DNA of 64,000 nucleotides, taken from the NCBI RefSeq assembly GCF_021018895.1, contig NC_079376.1, positions 9,741,001 to 9,805,000 of the forward strand, given 5' to 3'. Each line of letters opens with the position of its first letter. Position 1 is the first letter of the stretch. Positions 12,055 through 23,630 of this stretch are shown piece after piece. Both the position numbers and the translations under genes were made by a program. Under the pieces are notes generated by a model. That model was not told where the DNA came from, made no database searches, and worked only from the letters and a program-made list of their open reading frames with translations. This DNA is from Seriola aureovittata (taxonomy: Eukaryota; Chordata; Actinopteri; Carangiformes; Carangidae).

Positions 12055-15000
12055 AGTAAAAGATTAGATTTAAGCTTAAAAGGTGCAAAATCACACATTT
12101 TCACACATTGTATCTTTGGATATAGCAAACACAGTTGACCATTTGGATGCTGTGACGTGTCTGGACACACTTGTGGCCTTTGTCAGTGCCTGCTACACAC
12201 ACAAGCAGTTGCAGATGGCTTATGAGAGGTAGGTGCCAGCAGCTTTGTGGTTGCCAGGTACTGAACTATATTGCCAGGACCTCTCAGTGGCTATTGAGAG
12301 TGCCTTGGCAGCACTTCAGAAGGGGAAAGCTGCAGGCCTGTGGATGTTCAATCCATCCATGGCAAAATAAAGGAGGAGCAGAAATGACAGCTTAATGGTG
12401 ACCATCTTGTTGATAGCAATACTCTTGTAACCTCATTAAAAACCCACTCTTAGTGCAATGCTGTGGAAAAAAAGCTCCCTAGCTATGGTGCCCTGCCCAT
12501 ATCATTAGTACACAATAGATAATTCAAGTGCTTCATGTTTCTCTGAATGTTTGTTTGACTCCATCAGCCACTCTAAGTAAAAGCAAACTTGTAGGTGTCC
12601 AAAATGCATCCCTGAAAAAGAGCAGAGCCTCATTTTTCCACCTGGATGCTAATCCAAATTCTTCTGCATCTTTGACTGACAGTCGACTAATTACATTTGA
12701 ATCTTGGAACATGTGCTCATATCGTTTTTCCAAAAGGATCAGGGGGCGGACATCTTTGTAAAAATAGCCTGGGAAGACCACCAGCCCAGCCCACAGGCTT
12801 AATCCCTCGTATACACACACAGGAAGGTCAGTGACAGGGATGAGGCTGAGAGGAATGCAACTCTGTCTGGATGAACTCTCTTCCCCTCTGTCTTCTCTCT
12901 ACATTTGTTTCAGTACCACCCCTTCTAAAACAATGTATCTAGAATTACTCTCTAGTAACAAATATATATGGTGCAAAGCATTTTTGGATCAACAGATGAT
13001 GTTGGAACACGGTTCCTCAGTGTATGTAGGTGGTACCTACAGACCTCCAGGGAATAATGGAAGGCTATGTTATTTTTGACCTACAAGATGTATGTTATGT
13101 AAGCCTTTCAGCACAAAATAACCATATCATACCAGGAACTCGGGTGCAGGAAAGGTTCTAGATTTGAAGCCATGCCATCCTTCAGGTTCCTCTTATTTCT
13201 AAGTAGGTGGATCCACCGGATTACACTGAGTTATCTGCTTGCCCTGGATTAAATTGCCACTGTATTGTACCCTTGCTCCCTGCTGTTGTCCAGATCAGTG
13301 GCTGCAAATCACAAAGCAGTGTGGTGCAGACCCTAAATAAAGCCAGAACCAACTGTAGTACAAATATAGTCATTGCCTCTCAAAGGTCTCTAATCTTTGT
13401 TGCATTACTGCACAGTATGTCTGTCATCATGTGACATCAAGCCAGGGGTGGAGGTGACCCATATTCACCAGCAAACAAAAACTCTCATCTCATAGATTGA
13501 GCTGGCATAATATGGAAATCATGAAAAATGAATTGCATGTCAACAGTTAGCGCTATTTACTAATTATTAAAGCAGAGATTATTGTATAGTGTTCATATTG
13601 TCAGTATTAACCTGTTTTTCATGCATGCGTGTTTGTAACTTTATTATAACCCCTCTGATTTGTATCGGATAGATAACAGGTGCTGGTCTTTGTCTCTTGG
13701 ATTATTAACATCTACACCAGACAGTGCCAACGCTGCAGAGCAAAAAGCTTGCTGATCTTGCATATTCCTTTTGCCTGCTTAATCCTCTGAAGTCAACTAG
13801 TGAGCAGCTGCCAACAGATTTCGTATGCGGCCTGTCTAGCCCCAATAAATAGGCCTTTATTTGACCTGGACTCGGGTGTCCTCTTATCTTAATGTATTCA
13901 GGCTTTACAATAAGGTGTCAGTGGCTGCCCCCCCCACCCCCTTAATCAAATGATCTCAGAGAAGAAGAGAAGCTTTTACTTTGGTGGCTCCTTTGAGGTG
14001 GCGACTTGTTGTAGACTGAGACGGATCAACACGACACAGTTGCATTTCTCTGAAGCACAAAAGCCTCTCCGCACCGGAGTTGACAGCCGGTTGGCATGGT
14101 GATGACAGCATAAGTGGGATCCATTAGGTTGAGAGGAGGGGCGGCTCTAGTAGTTAATGAGAGGACTCACACAAACCTGGCCCTTTGAGCAGGTCTCTGC
14201 TGTCTTCAGCGACATGCAGAGCTCGCTTTCAACGCTGCGTTTTCATCTGAACAGGATAGCCACATAGGGGGTTGCTGGGGGGCGAGGAGATACAATCTAC
14301 TAAGTCTACAATCTCCCAAAACCTTACACCCCTTCAGGGAGGCCTTGGGTAATGCCTCTACAAACTCTGCCCCCACCCTCCCCCCAGTTCTCACCAAAGT
14401 GAGTCATGGTATGCGTGGGTGACAAGACCTGTCGCAGAGCCAGACATATGATCTCCACTGCTAAAGAGGAGAGAAAGTTGTCTACTCCAAGGAATGCACA
14501 ACCCATTAAAATGTTCTTCTCTTCGATCCGTTGCCTCCTAGCCCACAGATTTCGTAGAGTTTGGATTAAGTGTGTAGGTGAACCTGCTAATTATCTTCAG
14601 GTGCCAGCAGCAGCAAGTCAGAGCACAAAACATACTTAAACATATGCCCTAAATAAGAACTTTACACCTAGAATTTGTAAGATGTGTTTGATAAGTCAGA
14701 TAATGATCAATTATTCAAAGCAAAGATCACATTGAAAAGAAAAACACTGAAATGCTAACCTACCTGTGACAGGAAAAGTTAAAATCTTTAGAAAACTTCA
14801 TACAGCTGCAGAGCCCAGAAAGAAGACTGCCTTTTTTCTCCAGCTCTCAAGTACACTGTCCAGGAATATTAACTTCTGCCTCAGTGCCTTGTGCTGAGAC
14901 ACTTTCCATTACACCAGTTCTGCAGCACAAATAAACAGGCTTCAGTTTACTGAAAATGCTCCAGATTCTTAGCTGTTTCAAAAAGCATGGGAATCTAACA

Positions 15001-15117
15001 CGATGATAATGATTGTCTACTAGGATTCTAAATTTTTTAAATGACAGCAAAATGGTAAAATGTTTGTTACGGGCAATTTTGTCACAATTTCTCTTATGAG
15101 AATCTGCTTTATGTCAA

Positions 15118-15430
15118 ACCTATACACAGTATATAAAGATTGATGTCACTCATAAGTTTCACCATGACCACACCACAGAGTGGGCTGCCCCTCTGTTGCC
15201 ACCTTAGCAGTGTCTGACTCCGCCTAACTCCTGGCTAATTCAAAAATGGGCAAAGAGGCGGAGCTGTGTGGAGCCAAGACTTAGATACATGCCAGTTTGT
15301 GGCAAGTACATGCTCACCCACCTGTTTTAAACCTTAATAAAATATAAATGGGTGAGTAATATAAAAATTCACATACAGAAATTAGCTTTAAGGCCAAAGC
15401 CATTTCTTGTACCAGGCTGTAAACACGTTT
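15118..15430. repeat. dispersed repeat fragment
   Basis: A segment ending in TTAAGGCCAAAGCCATTTCT followed by TGTACCAGGCTGTAAACA. I recognise this as an element common in teleost genomes. It is directly followed by an inverted family B repeat, so this is a small cluster of repeats. Confidence 0.45.
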
Positions 15431-15435
15431 TTTCT

Positions 15436-15626
15436 GCTGATATGATATGATATTAACTAGCCTAGCAGTTTCCCCTGTTTCCTGTCTTTGAGCTAGGTTT
15501 AGATGAATACTGCTGCCGGCTCTAGCTACATATTTACTGCATGAGAATAGTACGGTCTTCTCCTGTTACTCTTGGCAAGAAAGTGAAAAAGCACATTTCC
15601 CAAAATGTCAGATTATTCCTTGAAGA
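15436..15626 (-). repeat. dispersed repeat, family B copy (inverted)
   Basis: Read on the minus strand it starts AAGGAATAATCTGACATTTT and continues through TTCTTGCCAAGAGT to a purine-rich 'aacaggggaaac' core. The same family appears at 16222, 18733 and, most completely, 60047. Confidence 0.6.
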
Positions 15627-16221
15627 ACAAGAGATGAAATCTATTGAGTAATATTCTGTAATGTATTTTAACCAAGCCAATGCGAAATCCACAGCTCAGG
15701 ACAGTGACCTCTTCTGTGGAACTGTCTTGAGTCCTGCAAACTGGAGGGACAACCCGCCACCCTCCACCACCTGAACTTTCACATTAATCCGTGACTGACA
15801 TCAATGGATTATTTGTGCCACTGATCCTGGCAACACAAACACTTATCACACACTTTGACCTGCGGCGTTGAGCGGAGGCAGTTGACAAAGATGTGTCATC
15901 TCTGCATGGTGGAGGAGATGACTTCAAATACCAGAGTGCTAGCTAGGATATGGGGTAACTAACAACAGCCGGAGGATCGAGGCGTAACCACCACAACACA
16001 CTCTCTTCGCTCTCATCAATCACTTATCAAGGCTTTTGGATTGCTATTTATACCTCCGCCTGCATTACATGGCACTGTAGAACAGTGTGGGCATCAACTG
16101 TGGAAATTAAGTTTGACATAGATACAAGAACACTGTATTAGGTGGCATCGTGTACGATGTGTCAAGACCAACAAACTTTGTCTAACCTGAAGAACTCAAA
16201 CTTTCAATGAAATGCTGTAAA

Positions 16222-16320
16222 GGAATGGTTTGACTATTGTCTCTTTTTTTGCCAAGTTACATGAGAAGATCAATACAACTTTCACATTTGTACAGTAAAT
16301 GTGTAGCTACAGCAGGTGCA
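16222..16320 (+). repeat. dispersed repeat, family B fragment
   Basis: The opening AAAGGAATGGTTTGACTATT and the following ACATGAGAAGATCAATAC match the first part of the family B repeat. The copy breaks off after about 100 bases. Confidence 0.45.
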
Positions 16321-17263
16321 GATCTAGAGAAAAATTCATGGGGTGGCAAGAGGATGGCAGAAGTATGTATGCTGATTTATTCATAAACGATCACATATAT
16401 CTGTATTTGATTGGAAAAGTCCCCAAATCAAGATTTAAGATTTCTAACTCAAAATATTTTTGTGGCACGAGAAAAACATTGAAAAGACAAAAAAGCTGAC
16501 TTGCCCTACCACAAAATACTGTACTTTGCACTATCAGACCAATAGGGGCCACAAAATCTATGAAAAGACAGCTGCAATAATTACGCTAAACAACAAGCCA
16601 GTCTTGTTTGTATTGTTATGCAATTGCAGAAATAATGAATTATTTCCATTCAGCTCTCAATTATAAGCCCAACTTGAGTGCAATAATCACATGATGAAGT
16701 GTGGTCGTGCTAAACACAGCAAATGGTGCTTTGATGAAGAATCTTCTGCCTCATCTTTATCTAACATAACCATCCTTAGGTCATTGACAGGTTCAAAAGT
16801 CATAAGTTTAGCAAATAAGTTATAAATACAAATATTTAAGTACAGTACTCAAGAAAATGTAATTGCGTCACTTATACTTTTGCATTTATACTTTTTCACA
16901 CATTTATTATTGCCAACGATTAAAGTTAGCCAGTGTCCAGTAATGCTGATGAAATGGCAAAAGTTTTTTTCTCTGAGCTTAAATTTGAAAATGTGGTGAG
17001 TGATTTTGGTACTTTTTAAACTGGGTGCTTTGCTATGTTGCACTTTTATGACTGATCTGAAATTTGGCCACATTTGTCTGCACAATGAGCAGCTTCGGAC
17101 ATGTTGGTAGATTTAGCCAGATTGGGTTTATTAAAGTTTAATCCGTCCCTCATACAATCAAACCTGAGCTACTAGAACTAAACAAAACACTCTTCAACAG
17201 AAGTTGGCTTACACAGCATCAGCAGTCATTGTGTGCGGCCTAAGATGAGAGAAAACGGAGGGA

Positions 17264-17314
17264 GCTGCTGCCTGCTGCCTGCTGCCTGCTGCCTGCTGCC
17301 TGCTGCCTGCTGCA
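17264..17314. repeat. heptamer minisatellite (CTGCCTG)n
   Basis: About six to seven perfect copies of a 7-base unit in tandem. Because 7 is not a multiple of 3, the frame runs through a three-unit amino-acid period; the repetitive minus-strand ORF across it is not a gene. Confidence 0.9.
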
Positions 17315-18496
17315 GGGACGGCAAACAGCAGCTGGATAAATTCTTCATACTTTATGGGGATAAAATTTGTTTTTGACTTCCTGTCTATGTCTATCCCACA
17401 TCTTCCTCCCATGCTCACAACTTCTCACACAGTTGCCTGTTAATTAGCTCGCTTGTTACCTACCCGAAGTGATCAGCCACATTTGCTAGCTAGCAAACAT
17501 GGTATATGGTCTGGCCTGGCCTTACACTTTACAACATTTTTCTAATTTATTAACTCATACGGCCCGACGGCTCGTCCACGGGTCCATCAGAAGGGTCTGA
17601 ACATGCTCTGACAGGGTAAAGACTTAAAACGTATGTCAATATAGACAGGCTGTACCTCGTTAGATTGGTTAGAGCCTGTAGAATTCAAATATTCAGTTCA
17701 TTTTGAGCTAACCATAAGTACATTTATCAATATCTACCAGCATTGTGTACCAGCTGAGAGTAGTTTAGATGTGTAGAACTCCGATTCTCGGTCCATTCCT
17801 CCGTTATTTGTACTCCTTTAGTCCGTAAGGGTCCACAGATCACAAAAATCAAGAAGGTTTCTTCATGAAAGTATTCCGGGTTATATATATTGTCGTAAGA
17901 AATCCAAAGTAGATGACCGAGCAATTATCGGCTGCTGTTCCCTCTTCTCTCTTCTCTCTCTTTCTCTGTCTCTCTCTTCTGCAGCGGGTCTGCTGTTTTT
18001 TGTTAGCTTTTCGGCTACAAAATGGAGGCCACCCTGTAAAGATCCAATCAGATTTCACCTCAATGGCATCAGGAGAAAAGCAGCCTAACCAAGCGTAAGA
18101 CGTGATGACGTCTTTTTTCTTCAGAAAAAGCTGTTTTTTTCACAGCTTCTCTCTACCAATCAGAGTGGGGGGTGGAGTCAGCTCTGTTTACAATTGTTCG
18201 AAAAGTTTTCTTAGGCATGAAAATGCTTCAATATGGTTTCTATTATTTCATATTAAAGAGTTAAAGCGCATTTCTCCCAGTTTCCTTTTTATGGGTGGCA
18301 GTGATAAAAAGAACTGTAAAGTTCTATTAAACTATTAGGCCTAGAGGCCTTGAAGCTTCACAGAGCAGTTACTGTTACTGTTCTTGGTGAGTGCAACCCG
18401 TAGAACTGAGGGGTTCTGCATTCACTTGCAGCATGAGATGAACTGACATTTCTGCATTTTGGTTTTCATACCGTTTAAGCAAATGAGATGTAAGCT

Positions 18497-18737
18497 AACT
18501 TGTCAAGGCTACTGAATGCCTTATACTCCTTGTGCCTACGCAGGTAATCCCAAGCCAGGCATGTGCTCTGCCCAGAAATAGGCCTTCTTCACTTTAAGTG
18601 CTGCTGCCACTCAGAGTAACTGAGGTACATTTCCTCATTCTTGTCCAGGAGCAGCAGGTAATCAGCCAGCTCCTTGGGCGAGGTGAAGTTGTCCACATGG
18701 ATGAAGGCGTCTCCCTGGATAAAGTTCTTATAGTTGT
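18497..18737 (-). pseudogene. partial fut9 copy (C-terminal coding fragment)
   Basis: About 240 bases matching 21897-22139, the last roughly 80 codons of fut9, at about 94 percent identity by eye and in the same orientation. There are two deletions relative to fut9: two bases near 18562 (CATGTGCTC for CATGTGTGCTC) and one base near 18595 (CTTTAAGTG for CTTTAAAGTG). Both shift the frame, so it cannot encode the domain. Similarity stops abruptly at both ends: at about the last eight codons of fut9 on one side, and inside a family B dispersed repeat on the other. No intron or poly(A) tail marks it as a processed copy. It lies about 3.1 kb past the fut9 stop, so it could even fall within or close to the fut9 3' untranslated region. 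Confidence 0.9.
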
Positions 18738-18895
18738 TTCCCCCTGCTTTCAGCCAATATGCCAAGTTAAGCTAACGCACCTTTGGTTTTTGCTATTTAT
18801 TTGCTGTACCAGCACGAGACTGGTATTAATCTTCTGATATAACTCTTGGCAAGTAAAGAAGTATATATGCCAAAATGTCAAACTATTATTTTTAA
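18733..18895 (-). repeat. dispersed repeat, family B copy abutting fut9 fragment
   Basis: The words TAGTTGTTTCCCCCTGCTTT and GCCAAGTTAAGCTAACGC, then CTCTTGGCAAG and ATGCCAAAATGTCAAACT, match the inverted family B repeat. The fut9-like sequence joins it internally rather than at its end. Confidence 0.6.
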
Positions 18896-19324
18896 AGTGA
18901 GCAACAATCAGTTTTTTATTGGAAAAATGGTTTCATCGTCAAATTATTTCTAACTATTACTATCAAATACATCATGAGCTCTATCTTTACAAAAAAAAAG
19001 TTCATACTTCCTTCGTGTTTACTCATTTATCCATATCTTTATTTTTTTTGACACTATCAGACATCTACAGTTAAAACACAACATTTGGCAAAATACATTG
19101 ATTTGGCAAAAAACTTGTACTGATTGACTCACTGATCATTTCAGTGAACTGGCAGAAAATGAGCATTTTTGGAGAAATCTTCATGTTCGACCACACATGA
19201 AGATTTCGTCCTACTCAGTATACAGTGTTTTTAAGGACTCCAGCAATATCAGTGCCAGGTCAGACAGTATCCAGAGACATCCTGATTCACTCTCTGGTGC
19301 TGTGACACACTCACAGACTCAGAC

Positions 19325-19352
19325 GGGGGTGGGGTGGGGGTGGGGGTGGGGG
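19325..19352 (+). repeat. G-rich tract with G-quadruplex potential
   Basis: Five runs of four or five G separated by single T, followed by CTGGGAG. This fits the G-quadruplex pattern with one-base loops on the plus strand, antisense to the direction of fut9. Confidence 0.75.
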
Positions 19353-20672
19353 CTGGGAGCTGAGAAGCCACAGCTCCCCATTTTTGTTTTAGTGCGGAAA
19401 AAAAAAAAAAAAAGAGAGAAAGGGAGAGAGGATGACAGAGACAGACAACACGCAGAAAAACAAATCTTTTGTTTCTTAAAGTCACTAACCACATTGGACA
19501 AGAAACCTTTGTTTTCATACATGAGATTGGACTGTACAATATGAAACCATGAGTGGCAGCTTCATAGTTAATCTGTGGGACAGGCTGAGGTCTTGGATGA
19601 CAGTTTCTGAACTCACAAAAGCTCCATCTAAGACAGCCACCAGCACAGTGAGTCACACAACTCCACATGAATAAAAGTGCTATATCTCTGCTGCGATTTC
19701 GTACAACTTTTTCAATTGGGTCATGCCAACAGGATTACTGCCTAATCAGGAAAAAAAAAAAAAAACAACTTCTTCAGTGTAAAATTGCCTGATGAAATCA
19801 TCCACCTTACAACACTAAAACCATTGTCTCTGACGCTGGTTATCCTTTTCAAGTGTCTCTCTCCTTTCGTCTTGATTCACAGTCTCTCGAAGCACAAGCT
19901 TTACTTACAAAGATACAGCGAAATCACATTCACTGCCTGACAACACTTGCATGTTTCAAAGAGATTTGAACATTAAAAATATATACAACACACTGCTTCC
20001 TTTCTCCATGAATGCAACCACTGCAGGAGCTCCCTCAGTCTGGTTCAGATTCACAGACAGGACTGATCTGTGTTAGTGGGCTCATTGGATCCAGATGATG
20101 ATTCAGTTTACAACAAGGTTTATATACAGGTTTCGTTATGGCATTTAGGGCCATATTTATATAAGAAAAATAATTGAATTCATCATAATTTATATCAATG
20201 GTCCCTTTGACAGTGAAGAAATATCAGAATGATAATAACCTGACACGTTAGAATATTTTAGAAGAAGCCACCGGTTTATCTTGCATAAAATGTTGACATG
20301 GTTTTGCACAGTTCTTGAGTAAAAATGTAACCATCGTGTCAATAGCTGCTGGGTGCTGTTGAGATGCATTGTTCAGTGAAATAGCTGTTTGACAACATTT
20401 ACAAGTGGTGTGATATCAACAGATGAAGAGCTGTCTTTTTGTAGTGTGATCTTGAGTGGTGTTGTGCTGTAAACAGGATTGTATACGAACAAAAAGAAAA
20501 AAAAAATCCAGAAGAATATCTTTCACATGCAACCGCCAACTCCCCAGGCAACGTTGTGGTGTGATGATTCAAAGACAGAAACATGGATAATCCTGCAGTA
20601 ATCGTGAATATCTCCCATTTTTCCTTAACAGGTCCCAAACATGTGAGTAAAGCTCACATGGTCAGATCTGGT

Positions 20673-20749
20673 CTATTTCACACTCACTTTGACCCTATGT
20701 TAACATAGTTTACCTATGTTAACATAGGGTCAAAGTGTTTGTGAAATAG
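20673..20749. repeat. near-perfect 36-bp inverted repeat with 5-base loop
   Basis: Left arm 20673-20708 and right arm 20714-20749 pair at 34 of 36 positions around the loop TTTAC. The inner 24 pairs are perfect. Within each arm lies CTATGTTAACATAG, itself a 14-base palindrome, so the locus can also fold as two smaller hairpins. It lies about 1.1 kb beyond the fut9 stop. It has no ORF. It could be a very small foldback element or a transcribed hairpin. Confidence 0.9.
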
Positions 20750-21879
20750 TTGAAAATATCAGTGTTAATTTTTAAAAGTCAAATTGTAGGATGAGAGTAC
20801 AGTACACACAGAAAAATCGCTTAATAAAATGATTCAGTTATGTATAAATTTTATGCTCTTTCCTGTCACCGTATCAGTTAGAAATTACAGACTTTTGTAG
20901 ATCGAATCAGAATGCAAAATAATGGGTTGTGTGGGACTTTCACATTGCAGTACAATGAATGTACTGTACTATCATCATCCACATGGGATCCAACTGCACT
21001 GTGACACATTACATGTGACAATGAACAATTCATAACATGATTAAAATAGTAACCTCCCTCTCACGGAGCAGAGTCACATCTGCTATTGGAGACTACCGGA
21101 GTAATGATCACCATATGCTATCAACAACCACATACTACGATGACCGTCTGTCTTACTGTACATATGTAAAGATAGGTAACAGTTGAATTAGAAGTGCAAA
21201 TGCAAACATACAAAAATATGAAAAAATGACAGCTACATAATTCCAAAAGTACACAATATGTACATGACACAATTGACCTACTTTCACATTTGAGTTCAGT
21301 AAACACTGCATAGGTGACAGCATCACTAGCACAGATGAGATTGTTTTTATCATATAATGCCTCACTTGAATAAATATTACATAAATATTTTCACTTTTAT
21401 GTCAGTCTCCTTCTGCAGCAAGGTCTGCTGTGTGCCACTTCATGAGAAGGTGATATTTAAAGAAAAAATGACAACCTTGCATCATGAATATTATCTGTTA
21501 CACAGGAACATTCATACAATCAAGCATTCATACTAATAATAGAACAAAAACATTAAAAATAGCAGCAAATGTGGTCATGTTAAGCAAAACATGGGTTGAA
21601 ATAACAATTAAAAAAAATGTAGTGCATTTGTAATTCATAAAAAATAAATACAAATAATAACTGATAACTCAAAAGGCAAAGTAAGGCTTAGCAAAATTGG
21701 CTTGCAAATTAAAAAAAAACAAACAAACAAGACATCTCACCGGGCCACTGAACCAATAGAAAAACATCATTCGGGAGCTCTGGACAGAACAGTAATGAAC
21801 CTTCATGTCAACCGAAGGACAAAAATCTTAAAGCACTGCCTTCAACAACAAAACAAGCACTGCATAGCCCTTCAAAGCA

Positions 21880-22962
21880 TTATCCACCCCAGTACCACTT
21901 ATCAAGGTTATTGAATGCCTTATACTCCTTGTGCCTACGCAGGTAATCACAAGCCAGGCATGTGTGCTCTGCCCAGAAATAGGCCTTCTTTACTTTAAAG
22001 TGCCGCCGCCACTCAAAGTACCTGAGGTACATTTCCTCATTCTTGTCCAGGAGCAGCAGGTAATCAGCCAGCTCCTTGGGCGAGGTGAAGTCGTCCACAT
22101 GGATGAAAGCGTCTCCCTGGATAAAGTTCTCGTAGTTCTGCCGGGGCGGGCCGAGAACCACTGGCACTGTCCCCACAGAGAGCGGGTTGTACAGTTTCTC
22201 AGTAATGTAGTCCTTGTGGATGGAGTTCTCAAAAGCCAGGTAGAACTTACAGCTGGCGATGGTGGGGAAGTAGTCTTGGTCAGAGATGTACTCCCCGAAG
22301 GCTTGTCCATACGCATGAACCTCGATGTGTTTGTACAGCTCATTGTAGTACTTCACCCGCACGTGATCCTGGTTCCAGTTGCTCACAATCCAGCAGATCA
22401 GCTTGTTTTTGCTGGGCGGGACAAAGTCCTCCTCGCCCTCCGCCGCTACGATGGACCCATAAGGCACTTCAATGTCAGCATCCTGACGGTAATTGAGAGT
22501 CAGATTGAACAGGTTCTCGATCCCAGGCAGCTGGGACGAGTGTGACGGCGACTCCAAGTTCATCCATATCCACTTCTGGAAGGATGGTCGCTGGAACGGC
22601 GGCAGGTTGGACAGGTCAGTGCAGATGTCTCTGTGATGGATGATGACCCCATCTGACTTATTGTAGAGGTTTCTGTCTGCAGTGATAAAACAGCCCTCGA
22701 TGTTGAAGAGAGAGCTGCAGACACTCAAGTCGTAGGTTTGTCCGAAAGGCCAGAGCCAGATCAGCACGGTGGTTACGTTTTTATCACTCTTGGTGGAGAA
22801 GAGGTTCTTAACCCGGTCTGTGGATGCTGTTGACTCTACGGGACCTGATAACCAGCTGGTGGATGGTTTAAAATACATCAAAAACAGAGTCACAAAGCAT
22901 CCCAGGATAAACGTGCCGAGCAGAAGGGGTCGTAGGATTCTGTGAAAAGGTGCAGATGGCAT
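21880..22962 (-). CDS. fut9: alpha-(1,3)-fucosyltransferase 9
   Basis: A single coding exon of 360 residues (human FUT9 359). It is a type II Golgi membrane protein with a short cytoplasmic tail, a transmembrane segment at about residues 13-31, a stem, then the GT10 catalytic domain. Visible family marks include HHRDI, QKWIWMNLESP, the donor-site motif FENSIHKDYITEKLYN, N-glycosylation sites (NVT, NKS, NLT) and the C-terminal CLAC pair. The enzyme moves fucose from GDP-fucose to the GlcNAc of N-acetyllactosamine, making Lewis x, mainly in brain. The start is set by alignment of RILRP and by a splice acceptor ending at 22971, so the exon begins eight bases before the ATG. The in-frame extension further upstream is intron. 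5' non-coding exons must therefore lie upstream; one candidate donor is at 23262-23263. Confidence 0.97.
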   Translation of the reverse strand: MPSAPFHRILRPLLLGTFILGCFVTLFLMYFKPSTSWLSGPVESTASTDRVKNLFSTKSDKNVTTVLIWLWPFGQTYDLSVCSSLFNIEGCFITADRNLYNKSDGVIIHHRDICTDLSNLPPFQRPSFQKWIWMNLESPSHSSQLPGIENLFNLTLNYRQDADIEVPYGSIVAAEGEEDFVPPSKNKLICWIVSNWNQDHVRVKYYNELYKHIEVHAYGQAFGEYISDQDYFPTIASCKFYLAFENSIHKDYITEKLYNPLSVGTVPVVLGPPRQNYENFIQGDAFIHVDDFTSPKELADYLLLLDKNEEMYLRYFEWRRHFKVKKAYFWAEHTCLACDYLRRHKEYKAFNNLDKWYWGG

Positions 22963-23584
22963 ACTCTGTCCTGAGAAGGGCAAATAAAAGCAAAGAAAAA
23001 GCAAGAATAAAGTCAGGATCAAGCGGATTCAACAGCCAGAATATCACTGACTCATGTGCACGTGTTTATAGCATCTATTATACTAGATTGTGCTCTCTGA
23101 ACATCATTTGTGCCTCACTTAAGTACACTTAGTTTGTGAGCATCTGCATGTGAGTACAGTGCACCTCTTATCGCTATAATCTGTTGTGTATACACCCTGA
23201 TATGGGATCAATACTCAGAAAGAAAATTGTACGGCCTCCTCCCGGCACATTAAAATACAAACCTGGTGGATTTGACTGAATGCTGAAATCCAAGCAAGAG
23301 TAGAGGTTGTGGGAATCGGAGGGAGCAGTTCCTACATCGGGTCGACGGTGGGATCAGTCTTCGCTGTGATTCAGCGCTCATAGAAAAAAAACATTGCAGG
23401 TCACAGCTAAGAGATGGCTCTTTGCTCTTACGCAGAATGACAGTGATCCTTAATGATCTAATGAGGTGTGTTTGATCTTGAATGTACAGGTCTTCTTAAT
23501 GATGCCTCCTTCACGTGAGCAGAGAGAGAGAATCAGAGAGAGAATCAATTAGGGCTAAGAGAGGGTAACGAAACAAACCATCAC

Positions 23585-23586
<2 letters not shown>

Positions 23587-23626
<40 letters not shown>
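23587..23626. repeat. (CA)n microsatellite, about 20 units
   Basis: Uninterrupted CA run followed by an A tract, in the 5' region of fut9. Confidence 0.95.

Positions 23627-23630
<4 letters not shown>

Larger units (their letters stand above)
11371..21879. other. gene-free region between fut9 and the fhl gene
   Basis: About 10.5 kb without a credible coding exon. It must contain the 5' non-coding exon(s) and promoter of the LIM gene and the 3' untranslated region of fut9, none of which I can delimit. Recognisable contents are a poly(A)-like tract near 11550, a long CA microsatellite, several dispersed repeats, a heptamer minisatellite, a partial fut9 copy, a G-rich tract and a large hairpin. 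These are listed separately. Confidence 0.6.

Noticed and set aside
11985..12170. Cys-Val and Thr-His repeat ORFs on both strands
   Set aside because: Translations of the CA microsatellite.
19249..19668. 139-codon minus-strand ORF over the G-rich tract
   Set aside because: Its length comes from low-complexity Pro/Thr and poly-Phe stretches; no domain.
21931..22545. 204-codon plus-strand ORF opposite fut9
   Set aside because: Pure antisense shadow of the fut9 exon. The same phrase reappears at 18598 only because of the fut9 fragment.
22963..23022. Twenty-residue N-terminal extension of fut9
   Set aside because: The extension reads through a polypyrimidine tract and a splice acceptor. FUT9 family alignment begins at the ATG at 22962.
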